Shown here: in pieces, positions 41,612 to 54,500 of the stretch | Layout of the letters: each line of letters begins with the position of its first letter | How positions within the stretch are numbered: the first letter of the stretch is position 1 | Origin: Aphis gossypii | Lineage: Eukaryota > Arthropoda > Insecta > Hemiptera > Aphididae | DNA length: 64,000 nucleotides | Reading direction: 5' to 3' | Assembly (NCBI RefSeq): GCF_020184175.1 | Contig: NC_065531.1 | Coordinates: 68,604,604-68,668,603, forward strand | The notes under the pieces: model-generated | Seen by the model: only the letters and a program-made list of their open reading frames with translations | The model's database searches: none | Told to the model about the DNA's origin: nothing | Made by a program: the position numbers and the translations under genes

Positions 41612-41774
41612 CTTTTTCGACTTCGGCGTTGATGTTGATGGTGCGCAACCGAAGCTCCTCGTTCTCGTAAAGCATTCCCCTGGACGCGCTTCTGTCCAAC
41701 GTCCGGTTCGGCTTGAGGGTGGCGTCGCGGCGACGGGACCGCAACATGGACGACGTGCCTGCAGGCGGAGCCAT
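41612..41774 (-). CDS. Exon 1: start codon, Ser/Arg head and first part of the coiled coil
   Basis: Encodes residues 1-54 plus the first base of codon 55. The start is the first in-frame ATG after an in-frame TGA about 60 bases upstream. It has G at -3 and G at +4, a good Kozak context. The head is basic (SMLRSRRRD, then LKPNRTLDRSASRG), followed by LYENEELRLRTININAEVEK, which begins the heptad pattern continued in exon 2. The donor is AAG|GTATTA with its GT at 41611-41610, leaving phase 1. The exon is G+C-rich against an A+T-rich background. An upstream non-coding exon cannot be excluded: possible acceptors end in TGCAG about 50-70 bases before the ATG. Confidence 0.85.
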
Positions 41775-42060
41775 ACCGCCGCCCAGCAAGCCGAATACCA
41801 CATCGGCTAACCTCACACTACTGCACAACTCGACCGGCCGTCAAACTGCAGCTGCAGTCGGCCTGCACTCCCGCGAGACCGCGACACGTCGTATCGTAGT
41901 CACTGTATATAATGTAATACACGTGCGCGATGATTTTTGGTGCGGTGCGAACCGTTTGCGATGACTTTTGATGCGATGCGAACCGTTTACGAGCGTGGTT
42001 TATCGACCACAGCGAGTTTGTGTTTGTATGACGTTGTCGCTGCTACGATCAAAATATATA
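41775..42060 (-). promoter_or_regulatory. Probable 5' UTR and proximal promoter of the six-exon gene
   Basis: G+C-rich sequence continues upstream of the ATG. On the minus strand ATTATATACAG at about 41913-41903 offers a TATA-like element, with a start expected near 41880. A tandem duplication of 31 bases lies just upstream of it. Assignment rests on position and composition only. Confidence 0.4.
41927..41988. repeat. Two tandem 31-bp units in the promoter region
   Basis: 41927-41957 and 41958-41988 are adjacent direct repeats differing at 3 of 31 positions. Each contains GCGATGA, TGCGRTGCG and AACCGTTT. They could double a regulatory binding site. Confidence 0.7.
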
Positions 42061-42448
42061 ATATTATATCGTGGTACAGAGTGAAAACTCGTCGATCCGC
42101 TTTTGCGTTACCCTGTTGTCAAAAAAAAAAAAAATGGTTTTATAATTATATTGCTGTTATGACGGAACTCGTGTGTTTTTGAGTATAAAAAAACTAATTG
42201 CTTACGATTCTTTCCGATATTTTTTACCAAAGGCTTTTTCTTAAACAAACTAAAATCAACACAATTATACTGTATACCTATTATATATACTACCAAACTA
42301 TATAGTCTAGTGGACTATGGACATTTCGTGAGTTGACCCCTCCACCCTTTAATTTATATTCTTCATCATAATCTAGAATCTAGATTATTAATATTTATGC
42401 GTCAAAATGTTCATACAAATATATTCATTATTACTGTCGTGTTGTATG

Positions 42449-42465
42449 ACACACACACACACACA
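42449..42465. repeat. (CA)n microsatellite
   Basis: Uninterrupted CA dinucleotide repeat. Confidence 0.85.
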
Positions 42466-43034
42466 ATTCGTAAAACGGACATTTTCGCATTGCGATTTCA
42501 TTTTGTATTTATTTGAAATTGTGTTTTCATAATTGGGTACGGTAGAACTGCGTATTGCGTGTATCAATTAATAATCTGCTTTAGATTATGAAATAAAAAA
42601 CGCAGTCTACCACTATTGTCGTTAATAAGCAAATAAAAAAATTACCATTGTAAAAATTAGATTTTATTTTCGAAAAAAAATGTGTAATAGCTTATAAGTT
42701 ATAACTATAGCGCAGTCCATTTTTTATAATTTTTACAACAAAATCGCGTGACACAATCACAAGTGTTTGATTAATCACAACTGAAGCGTAGGTAAATACA
42801 TTGCATATATTTTATAGAGTTCCGGAACGGATGTAATGGTATTCCGAGATAATCGTCGATTGCCGATTGATTGAAACAAATATTGAGATAAAATGTGATT
42901 ATGAAATGCACGACGAAATTCGTTAACGCGTTAAACCGTACACAAGCTACGTCCATACGAGTGCTTACACTTTCAGTATTTACTATTAACTATATTAACT
43001 ATATCATTGCGTATGCATTCGAACGACAACACGA

Positions 43035-43060
43035 CAGAGGCGGTTCTAGGACTTAATAAA
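43035..43060. mobile_element. Possible solo end of a hAT-like transposon
   Basis: CAGAGGCGGTTCTAGGACTT has the CAGRGGCGG start typical of many hAT terminal inverted repeats. I cannot find the partner end nearby, so this is at most a remnant. Confidence 0.25.
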
Positions 43061-46000
43061 TTTCGAATGAGCACGAATAAGTGAACCATTGGTGCAATCT
43101 AAAATCCTTAATCTCCATTTTTTTTTTTATTACAAACATTTTTTTAGCCTTACAATACAAACCATGAAAATAAAGATTTTTTTTATTTAAATAAAATTGA
43201 ATATACTTTATGTTGAATATATTATTTTATTAATATTATATCAAACAATAATTTTGTACCTACAATTAAAACAGTATGGGAAATTAAGTCAATGTGTATA
43301 CTGTATAATGTATATTATATTAGTAAATAACGGATAAATTTTAAAATAAAAAAATTTCTAAACAAAGAGTAAAATAAACGATAAAAATTAAACTAATAAA
43401 ATAATTTAATTTTTTCTATAGATAATCATCCGTTATTTTACTTATAACAATGAGTCAACGAGTGACACCCGATGTTAAGCTTTTAAACGGGTGTTGGACA
43501 TAAAAAAATTTGATACTGACATCTGTCCACCCTGTCGCGTATACTAGAACCGTCACGACGAACGTCGGCGAAAAGCGGCTTATTGCCGTGGGCGTCGAGG
43601 CAAGACTCGCGTTCGCGACCAGGAAAATTCGCGTACTCGGCGCGCGACGCTCGTCGACCGCCCGAATGACATAAAATACCAAATAAAATAGTAGTAAATC
43701 ATATTGCACGGGAACTTACAACTACGACTACGATAATAATATCTACATAGTGCGCGAGCATTAACATACAACAGTAATTGATATTTTGACTTTTCATAAT
43801 AAAATAATATTATTTTTGGCATTACCTATTTATAATCAAGACATCATTACATTATTACATGATCACTGCAGTATTATTTTGCATTAATATTATGCATCGT
43901 CAAAAAATATATTTACCAACAGTTATTATGGTTGTTTCGTTTTAGTTTACGAAAAATACGGCGTTCATTTCCATATTGAAATATCTACAAGTGTTGCTGT
44001 TCATCCCATCGTCCCGAGAGTACGAGACCTGCTGCAGTGTTGTAGGTTAGTCAATTTTTAACAGTCTATCGAAGTTTAACGATGGCTCCAGAAATAAACC
44101 AGATAAAGTCTTTACACGTGATAGTGCTACTTATGATAACCCCACTTATAACTCAGTATTACCAATGTAAACTATAACGTTTTATAATATTGTTCCTTAA
44201 TCTTTGTGATGAATGCAAGTAGCACATTGTACAAACGTTGAAGGAGATTGACATAATATTATTTTTGTGAATTAAATCGACCAAAATGACCTATTATGGG
44301 TAAAATTGTTGATGGTGGATACTGTATTGATATATTAATAATTTGATAATAGATAATGTAGTGAAGTTGTGATGATAAATTAGATACAATATTAGACTTA
44401 AGTTTATAAGAAATGCCTTTCATAAACTGAAGTTAGAAAGTTAGAGTAGGGGATGGAAAGACTCTGTCTAAATGGTTATTATAAACTATATTATCTCTGA
44501 CATACACGTCATAAACTCTAACAATCTATACCCACATACCGTAGTATGAATTGAAAATAATTTTATCAAATAATGATTTTAAGTATTTGTTACTATATAA
44601 CAACTGAGATTTATCTATGTTGTCAAATTTCAACACTACCGTGATAGTGAACCTAAAAATATTACTTACCTAAAAGTGTTGTTATTGCATCTATGTCATT
44701 TTCAGACCATCAGGATTACGTAATATTTCAATATTCAATGAAATCGATTAATTAGTTCAAGAGAAGATAACTTTAATAACTTGAAGTTCAAATGGAGGAT
44801 AGAAGTGAACCACTACTACTCCCGTTCAATTATTATAATACCGTATGTAGGACGTAGGTATATAATTATTGTTAAATATACCTATAGGCTATAACAATAC
44901 AAACTTCGCGCGTCGCGTGCAGAGTTATTTCAATACAGATGCAGCTAATATTTTTATAAGCCCATTATAATATATTATATATTTATTTCTAAAATAAATA
45001 TTACATTTTATAATATAATTATTTTAATATATTGTTAATCTTGGCTCGTATATTGAATATAATATATATTATATATATTATTGATTTAATACTGTAGTCT
45101 GTAGGCCAATCAACAGATATTCAACATACTCGTAGATATTCAGCACCCAGGCCCTGATTTATTAATTCATCGGTTAAATGTAATTTAAAATTATATCATA
45201 ATAATTATGTTAATTAATCGTTTATATTCTACTTCTATTAACTTCAATACTATATACCCAATATACAATTTATGCACAAAATAATTATTTAACATTTAAT
45301 ACATAAATATTATCGGTAGTTGAATCAAGAAATAAAATATTATTTTTTTCTAATCTGAATACTGTGCGTAAACGCCGTAAACACATTTCTAATAAGAATT
45401 GTTAACTTCTCAATTTATTGGAAAGGTAGCCTTGGTCTATTTTGGTCGGTCCTATACCATGTCTTAAATGGCTCTTTCGAGCAGGGGCAGTAAGCGCATA
45501 CTCTGCTGCACCTTTATGTGCATCTCGCACGCCTAAAATGTAGGGAACTGTATCACACGACGACAACAATAATATCTACAGATATGTGACTTATTGCACA
45601 TATTATATATCTTAAACAAAAAGTATTTTTGTAATGTTGTATTTTATAGAATTATAACATTTTTTTGTTTTTGAGCATGTTGAGAATAGTAAATACTACA
45701 ATTTTATTAAACCGCATATAATAATAATATGTATAATTTTTTTTTTTTTGTTTATAAAAGACATTTACAATTAGAGTACACAACATTATTACAAAAAAAA
45801 AAACAAATTAGTCAACGTTTGTATAAGACTTTAAAAACACGAGAGAAAGGAGCATCCATTGATACTACTTCCAATTTCGAATATTTAGGGATTTTAAAAC
45901 GTTAAAATTTCTCCTATATTGCAGATTTTTATTTACAGCCAGAACTATGGCTTTACCTAGAAACCAAATATTTTATGAGCATTTTTGTTTTTATTTTATT

Positions 46001-46768
46001 TTTAAGGGGGGATCACTTTTGCACAGAACACAAATTGGTACGTTGACACAAATGTTCGTATAAAAATGTATACGAATTATCGACGAACGATTATTTGTTA
46101 TAAGCTACTATTATACAAAAACGAAAATTACTCAGAATCATTAGCCATAACCCATCTGTTTTATACTACAACATTAGATCCAAATATTATAATAATTTCA
46201 ATTCAATATTTCGATAAAATATTAATGGTTATTATTATATTTTTTTTTATATTCATACTCATTACTCGGAAGTAAAATACTTTTTGGTAAAACTCTATTT
46301 TAAAAATTGTTCCAAGTGAACTGCTATAGACATTATGCCTAACAATTCTGTTCCGTTATATTTCAGTATGATTTTTAATCGCTTTCAGATACGTTTTAAT
46401 GTTACATACTCGTGTATATTACATTATATAATATAGCAATCCCGTTCGAGTGGATTTTCCAAACCCTAAGGGTGTACATATATATTATAAATAAAACCCT
46501 ACACGTGCAATTTAATTGTATATATATATATTATATATATTATATATGTTGCATTTATTTAATCTTATACTCTCGACCTTAATATTGAGCTGACCCTCGT
46601 CTTGTTTCTCTCGATATAATAACATATTATAGACAACGTTGAAAATCGAAACCGTCATTCGTTTTTGCAAACCACGATTGTATATATAATACATTTTATA
46701 CTTTTATTTTTATATATGTATATAAAACGTCAGCCGTTATTATTTCGAACATTCAGAATGTTATTATA

Positions 46769-46789
46769 AGAGAGAGAGAGAGAGAGAGT
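46769..46789. repeat. (AG)n microsatellite
   Basis: Simple AG repeat. Confidence 0.85.
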
Positions 46790-47717
46790 GCTCACTCTTC
46801 CCGTGGTTGGAAATCGAACGAAAGACGCACACTTATTACATTTTGTTTTCTATTAGTATTCCTTTCCGTTAAATCTGACAGGAAATTTAAAAAAAAAATC
46901 GATAGAACAAATCGTACCAAGAAAGGGAAATTTGAATGCGTTAGTATTATCAATGCGTTGGAATAATAATACGCATTTAGAACGAACGTTATGTTATCGC
47001 TCAAACCTCGCGGTCTCTAAAAACACATACTTATAGTTTATGGTATTAGTGAATTACGTTTGATTCCTTTGACATATTATTTTAGTCCTAGTTTATTGAC
47101 TTAAAATCATCTAATTAGAATGAATGCGAGGATGTATATTTTTAAAAACAAAAAACAACGAGTTAACGAGTTTTAAACGATAACATTAAAACTAGCTGCG
47201 TTGTTGTTCTGCGTAATGTGCTATTCAACGGAAATCACACGAAGTTAGGGAATAATAATTGACTATGAGTATAATGCAGACGTCCTTTTATAAATATCCA
47301 CGTATATTTCGATTTGAATGTGTTTACAGTTAGAAATTAGAATATACATTTTATAATTATGTCGTGTAACTGTTCCACTTTTATTTTTAAGTTAAATGAT
47401 GTATTTATAAACCTATACAATTACAATAATAAAAAATATTTTGATGTTCGCGTGTAAAATTGAAACTAAAATAAGTATTATTATAATATTATATGTTTTA
47501 TAATTAAAGGGATTGATGTAAATGCGATGTTACCATATAAGTCATAGCCATCGTATTGAATTATTTAAAACAACCATAAATTATTCTTAGTCATATTTTT
47601 TACTTTTAAGCATTTTTGGTATTTGCGCTTAACATATATCATTTTTATATTTTTATATTATACCTATATAATATTCTAACTTTCTGCAATAGTTATTACA
47701 CAATAGCAGTAGATATA

Positions 47718-47741
47718 ATAAAATAAAATAAAATAAAATTG
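47718..47741. repeat. (AAAAT)n microsatellite
   Basis: Four to five consecutive AAAAT units. Confidence 0.85.
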
Positions 47742-48437
47742 CAATTGAATTGTGTACCAGTCTAATAGATTTTCGCCGTTATTGAATTGTCTGGGACATG
47801 CAATTATTGTTGATTTTATGAAAAATATATATTATAAAACAATTTACGACATTTTCCTACTCACTACACTCCTATACAGAGTACAATATACCTTATGCAC
47901 TTTATTGACATTAAAATTAATTAAATATTCTATTAATAGTTTTTAGGTTTTTCAAATGCAAAAAATAAGATATCGAATTGAAATTTAAAAAAATAATGAT
48001 AATAATATTAAAATGATGTACCAAAGTACCTTCAGTTCATCACAGTATCACGCACAACACACACTGTCTTTATGATAATTTATTGTAAGTACAATTTTAT
48101 AACCATAAATCTGTATTATAATAATAATATGTATATTCAAAAATAAACTAATGAACTTTCTGTTAATGTCGTAAGTTAATTTACGTACTCAGCTCTTGTT
48201 TAATATATAATTCTCTATAGTTCTGAATACCTCTTAATGATTAATTCAATAACAAATTTATAAATTGAATTGCTATTTTTCTAAACGACAGTATAATATT
48301 AATATTGTTTGCACCCAACAAATATAATATAATACATTATTAATATACCAATTGATTTCATACCATTGAACACAAATTGCGTTTCTATAGAGTAGATTTA
48401 TGTATACAGCTGATAAAATGTGAATAGGTAATAACTA

Positions 48438-48872
48438 ATAACCCGGTCTTAGAATTTAATGGTTTTGCAATTTTGCATATCGATGTATTTCATTCACAAT
48501 AAAAACGAATGAGATGCAAATTTAACTAAAGGTATTACGATTCCAAATATTATATTTTACACGCAAGTGCATACAATTCCAAATCTCAGAAAAAATCGTG
48601 GATTTTGAATTTCAAACCAAATTAATCAACTTTAAATATTTTTCAAAGTCTATATTTGTTTCTTTTTCCCAATATATTTCAAATACATTTTTAATATTTT
48701 ACTCATATAATTTTAGAGTTGCCTATTAAGTGTCAAACATAATTTAAAATGCATATTTTATTATATATTTATTTTACATAATTTCAATTTTTTTGTACTT
48801 ATTTCCTTGTTTTTGAGTGCACAATTGCATTAATATTTCATGGTTGTTTAGTGCATTAAATCCACAGCCCTG
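48438..48872. mobile_element. hAT-like non-autonomous element (435 bp) with flanking duplication
   Basis: The right end read on the minus strand is CAGGGCTGTGGATTTAATGC, a typical hAT-style terminus. The left end contains CCCGGTCTTAGAATTTAATG, a diverged counterpart. Identical 10-base flanks GTAATAACTA occur at 48428-48437 and 48873-48882, compatible with the 8-bp target-site duplication of hAT elements plus chance matches. The interior is A+T-rich and has no transposase frame. Confidence 0.6.
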
Positions 48873-51388
48873 GTAATAACTATTAGAGCATATTATACGA
48901 ATGGAAATGCATTGTACCATATTATCTATTAAACATGGTGTATAAAGAATTGTACAATATTGTAAAAAATACTATACAGTAATATAGCATATTATTATTA
49001 TATTATTTATATAATTTTATAAAGTACTCTTTGAAAATACGTTTCCTCCACACATACAAAAAAAAAATTACAACAATAATGATAATAATTAGATGTCATA
49101 CGTTAGGTTTTTGTATTCAATAACTGAAAAATGTTCCTAATTATTTTTATGTATGTATATTATATACTTATAATATATTTGTACGCGTGCAAACAGTGAA
49201 TACGTATGAAAGTACATGATATTAATATGATATTCCACCTGGAAGGTGCATATTAAATAATAACTTACATTTTGTATATTATGAAAACTATGTTATGACA
49301 TGATAAAAAATGGTCATTGAATGAGACTCGGTTCTGCGGAACAGCTCTAATTATCTCGTTCTACCCTAATGACGCGTTTTCATGTCTGTCTATAATTATT
49401 TCTGCAGTCATACGCTGAAAATATTATAGCAATGCACTGCACCCTTATAAAAATATTCAGTGGAAACCAAATATATACGAATACGCCCGTTAATGATTGT
49501 CGGTTGGGCAGTGTATACGATTGCTTTTATAGTAAAAAATTCTACACGATTATATTTTTATTATGATCATTGTATTATTCGTTCGGATTGTTGATTTTCC
49601 CAAAAGCTTCATTTTCATTTTTTTTCTACGTCATACCTATATAATTAATTATAACACGTGTGAATTCGAAAATTTTCATATTATAATACTTCATACGAAT
49701 CGCTACAAAAATCGTAAATTACAAAACCTAATTACCATCGGATAATCGTTAATATATTCTATATTTTCGATACTGATCATTGTGAATTTTGAAAGTTTGT
49801 GATAATTAGCGAATTGTCCTCAGTACAGGTGGACAAAAATATCATAATTTGAATGCTTTACATATAAATTTGTTATATAATTATTTTAAAATAATTTTAA
49901 TTTCATCTTATCCCTTATCGTCGTTTTTTTTTTTTAACTGTGAAATTGACTTTTAAATCACTCACACTGTGTATAAATGATGGTCATAATATTTAAATTT
50001 TCATAAAAATATTATATGAGGGAGTTTAAAGGAATTAATAACTATAAAATAGAAGTAAAAAGTATATCATTAGTGTTAATAATATTCTTGCTATACTATT
50101 TATACTAAAAAATACCTCATTAGTGTGTTTAAAAACTCACTTAAATTTTACTATTTTTTTGATGTACAAGAGATTTACACAATTAGACTAATACATTTTT
50201 ATACTGATATAGCTAGTTTGTATAACTTGTGGAAAACAATTTATATTTATATTCTTTTAGATTCTTGATAAAATATTATATTTATAATACATCTACCTAC
50301 GCAACTGTACGTTTTAAAAATTCTACCTTCTATGTAACTACGATATAATTTTAATAAAACAACATTGTATGTTATGTTTACCAATAATAACCAATAAATC
50401 GTATGTCTCATCGATAAAATATTTTTATAGACGTCAAACATTTTATTGTAAACAAATATTATCGCTTCGTTAAGCCTAAGATTACACTAAATATATTTAA
50501 ATAATAAAGTATAGTGTGTTATTTTAGGTCATAACATTTTTGAATAACAAATTTTTAATTTAAACATGTTTTCTGAACTCAATCATCAGATTAAATATTA
50601 TAATAATATTCTAAAAACAAAGCTGCAGTGTTTCCGTCTTTGGTAAGGAGTTTGTTTTTGAATGGAAATGTTTTGAAATAAGAAATGTCAGACTAGCAGA
50701 TAAAAAAAAGTTTGCTAATAAAATCAGGCGCTGAAACATGACATCATATCGTACATTTGTACACATTTTATATTATAGAAGAAATAGGGGATCGTAGAAT
50801 TGTTGTAATAAGATTTTTTATTTTTTTTTTTTATTTCCATTTTGTGCCACTTCACCACGACTGTCGTATTTATATTAGATATTGTCGGCTTTTGAGATTT
50901 CTGAATAATCTAAAATTGGTTACGGTACATTTCACGAGCATATTATATTATATTATAGTATATGATGTACGTGTGCACTACAACAAATATACGTTGAAAC
51001 ATATTCTTACTATTATTTCATTTAGGAAAGCCAGCAATATTGGGAAAAAAAACAAATATAACATAATATGATGGTGCGTTGTATTATATACGAGTAGCCC
51101 ATTATTTCTACGAGTAAGAGTCGACAGTAACAATGGCGGATTTATATAGAAAAAAGTACGAGACCATATTATTATTACTATCGTAAATATAATAATAATA
51201 ATATATAATCTATTATGTACGACGAAGAAAGACTACATGCATTAGCAAAGAAGAATCGTATAATATAAAATGGTGAACCTCGTGGTCTTCGTGTATAATA
51301 TGAGTAGTAGCAGGTACCCTATAACTGCTGCAGAGATAGACCAAAGGCCGAGACAAAGAATAAGAAGTATGTACCGTGAAAATTGGTT

Positions 51389-51390
<2 letters not shown>

Positions 51391-51425
<35 letters not shown>
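51391..51425. repeat. (AT)n microsatellite
   Basis: Seventeen or more AT units followed by short CA repeats. It generates spurious Ile/Tyr-repeat reading frames. Confidence 0.9.
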
Positions 51426-51429
<4 letters not shown>

Positions 51430-51520
51430 CACACATGAATAGAATGTACAATATACATGTATATGAAAGCAGTCGTAATAGGATTTGCGAAAAATAATCC
51501 CAATACGTTCATGCATACAC

Positions 51521-51558
51521 ATATACATATATATATATATATATATATTTTATATATG
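51521..51558. repeat. (AT)n-rich microsatellite, second tract
   Basis: Interrupted AT dinucleotide repeat about 100 bases after the first. Confidence 0.85.
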
Positions 51559-54500
51559 ATGTTCGAACGTAAAATTATCGAACACGTTATTTTGTATATA
51601 GTAATATGTGCGCAAAGGCCGTATAATAGGATAATAATTTTGCACACGCGTTACGATATCCCGGCGCGATGGATTATAAATTTAAAAAAAAAAAAATCAA
51701 AATGTATGACGGTTAGTTATTGAGCAATAATTCCGTTCGAACGAGCTTAATCTTCTGTACTGATGTGTTTTTATTTAATATTCATCGTGCACATTTAACA
51801 AAATATAACTCGCGTGTTTACTAGCTACTATTCACGCGTATTATGTTACATTATGTTATATTTGAGCAGCTACTTGCGTTTTACTTAAAATATGAAAACA
51901 AATAGTGTCGTAAACGTTGATACCTATTAAGTGAAAATACGTTATAAATTCGTAACTGTTTAAATTAAATTTAAAAAATATCGCGTTTCATAAATATTTT
52001 TGTTTAATAATACCCATTAAGTATAATATATTTTAGAGTCGACAATACTCCCATCACTACGAGAGCTTATTCCACAATGATGGGTGAATTTTTGTATATT
52101 AAGATTTTAATTTACATAAAAAAAAAAACATATTTTATAACATACATTTTTGACAATTATACTAGCACTACTAAAATTACTATAGAAAAAATTTAAAACA
52201 TAAAAGTTATTCTAAATCAAATTTAACTCTAAAGTAAGTGCACGTAAAATCGAATGTTTAATATACATTTAAACATATATCTTAACGAAAAATGTTTACG
52301 TACCGTAGACAAACAAATGTAGTGATGTCAAAGTTTTTTCAAATATTGGTGTCTCTGTTAGACCTTGTCCTATTTTTTGTACAACATGTGCGTTTCGATA
52401 TTTTCATATACAAGGATTTTAATTTTTAATTTATTAACTATATTTTATATTATTTTATTAAGATAAACATTCAATAAATTATAAAATGTATAATTTTTCA
52501 TTCACTTCATTATAATGTTTTATGCTCCAAATTCGATACGTAATTTACACGAAGGGAATAAATTATGATGAATAATAAAAAAAACGCCAAAGTGTTACAT
52601 TTTAATAACAAAATATGTTACCTATTGATAATAATAGAACAATTCGTTAAGACCGTTGTCATGTCTATCTGTCATATTTTTTGGCTGGTAAGTATGTTCA
52701 TCTAGACATATTTCATATTTTTGTACACATATATAAATTTAATCTTAAAATTATTAATAGTAAAATTGTTTAATAACGTTTATTAATTACAATTAATTGT
52801 AAACGTAACTTTATTTATTTCGTATACGAGTAAACTATTAATCGTATTATTTTCTTAATTAATGTGAATAAAATAAACGTTGTCCACTATTTTATACTAA
52901 CTGCATATTATTATGCTGTATTATATGTTTATGAAATATAAATGTTGAACTCAATTTAAAATGACATTTCAATATTATTATCTTTAAAATAATAAAATAA
53001 TATTAATACATATATAATTTTTATTTAGCTGTTTCATTTCAATTAAACGTCGACTAAGTTATATTTTAAAAATTATATAATGAAGGAATTGAATGTACTA
53101 TCTTCACTATAATTTGGACACCATACCTCATAGGTACGTTAAAATGTTATTATTTCTATTAGTTATTAATACTTAATATTACGGGTGTAACAAAATTGAT
53201 GATAATTATTAAAAATTAAACTATTTACCTATATGTATACAATTTTAAAGTTTAAAATAATTTTCAGGCACAAAGGTTATTTTCATTCGTTTTAATGATG
53301 CGAGAATAAAATAAAATACAAAATAATTATTATGTTAATTAAATAGAGTTTAGTAATTGGTTAAAGACTATAATAGTATAATTAATCATTACATTGATTT
53401 ATTAATAATTATCAAAATTCAAAATTATGAAAAACATATATTATGGTGAAAATAAAATGTTTAAAATACTACTTGTTAAAAACTTAAAAATATTACAATG
53501 CTAACGATAAAAATGTAAACGAAAAGGGCAGTCGGATTTGTTTAAACGGGTAATTTTTATCACATTAATAATTAATATCGACGAAAATATTTTTTTTCGC
53601 AACCTTTATAATCTTAAATTTACGATTTCAATAGGATTTGGACATAAATATACAAATAGTATCCATAGGTATACATAATAATTATGTTAGATAAATTTAT
53701 GATATTTTTTCAGCCCACCTTTTTTCTCATTATTGTTTCACACGTCGAGACGCGCGTTCCTATATATTAACATAGCCAGATAATATAGGTATTTAGCTGC
53801 GATCCCGATTTCAAACAGTAGGAATATATAATATTCTACCGGAACGTCATCAGTATTAATGTTAAAGTCAAATTAAAGCACGTGCTCACATTTTAAAACG
53901 AAAATGAAAATTAATCACACATCGAATCGGTTATTGCAGTTTTCTCGCGAATAATCGTGTCATTGCGGTATCAGCTATAGGTACTCGTACATAGTAAATA
54001 ATACATTTTTAAAATAAATATCATCGATGAAACGCGTGTTAGTTTAGAGATGATTACGATAATACGCGTGTTTCGTGATATGCCGAAATCTATAGACACG
54101 TCCGAAGTTATCCATTTCAAATGGTCGTTCGCACGTTACTAGCGAAGCGAAGATGCCCATTGATGAAGCCCGCGTTCCCCCCACTACCGATTTGGCAACC
54201 ACTCTCCTCTCTATTTTTGCAGCCAATGCACATCTCTTCCCTAACTAGCGGTCACATCATTATTGTTATTAATATGCAAAGTGTTTATCGACTGTGAACA
54301 GTTGACGAACATTTGGCAGCATCGTCCGATTTTTGTTTTTATCACTTTATTATATTTTTACGAATAAATATATAATGTGTACATAATATATATATATGTA
54401 TATGTACAGTAGTATATATGCAAACATTCGAATATTACATATAAATAATCTTACACATGCACACAGATCAGCTGCGATTTAATAGGGCCAAGGCGAGTTT

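Larger units (their letters stand above)
300..41774 (-). other. Gene locus (coding span): six-exon gene for a coiled-coil plus Gag-like RRM protein
   Basis: Six exons join in frame to a 535-residue product. Junction phases are 1 (exons 1/2), 0, 0, 0 and 1 (exons 5/6), and all introns begin GT and end AG on the minus strand. Predicted layout: basic Ser/Arg-rich head (1-34), coiled coil (35-97), Asp/Glu-rich segment (98-174), Gly/Asp/Thr-rich linker (175-301), beta-alpha-beta plus RRM-like module (302-414), basic stretch and Gly/Asp-rich tail (415-535). There is no signal peptide and no clear membrane segment. The head, the coiled coil and the RRM-like module suggest a self-associating nucleic-acid-binding protein; that role is inference. 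The RRM-like part resembles the pre-zinc-knuckle region of LINE ORF1/Gag and ZCCHC3-type proteins, but no CCHC knuckle follows. I do not recognise a named orthologue. The frame-consistent chain makes the gene model strong; the function is weak. Confidence 0.85.
42061..48437. other. Upstream A+T-rich region without supported genes
   Basis: Contains a (CA)n tract (42449-42465), a possible hAT terminus (43035), an (AAAAT)n tract (47718-47741), an (AG)n tract (46769-46789) and a modestly G+C-rich patch (43540-43700). Short frames here show no recognisable domain. Confidence 0.6.

Noticed and set aside
51213..51723. Open frames rich in Ile-Tyr repeats around 51.2-51.7 kb
   Set aside because: They are produced by (AT)n microsatellites and are not coding.
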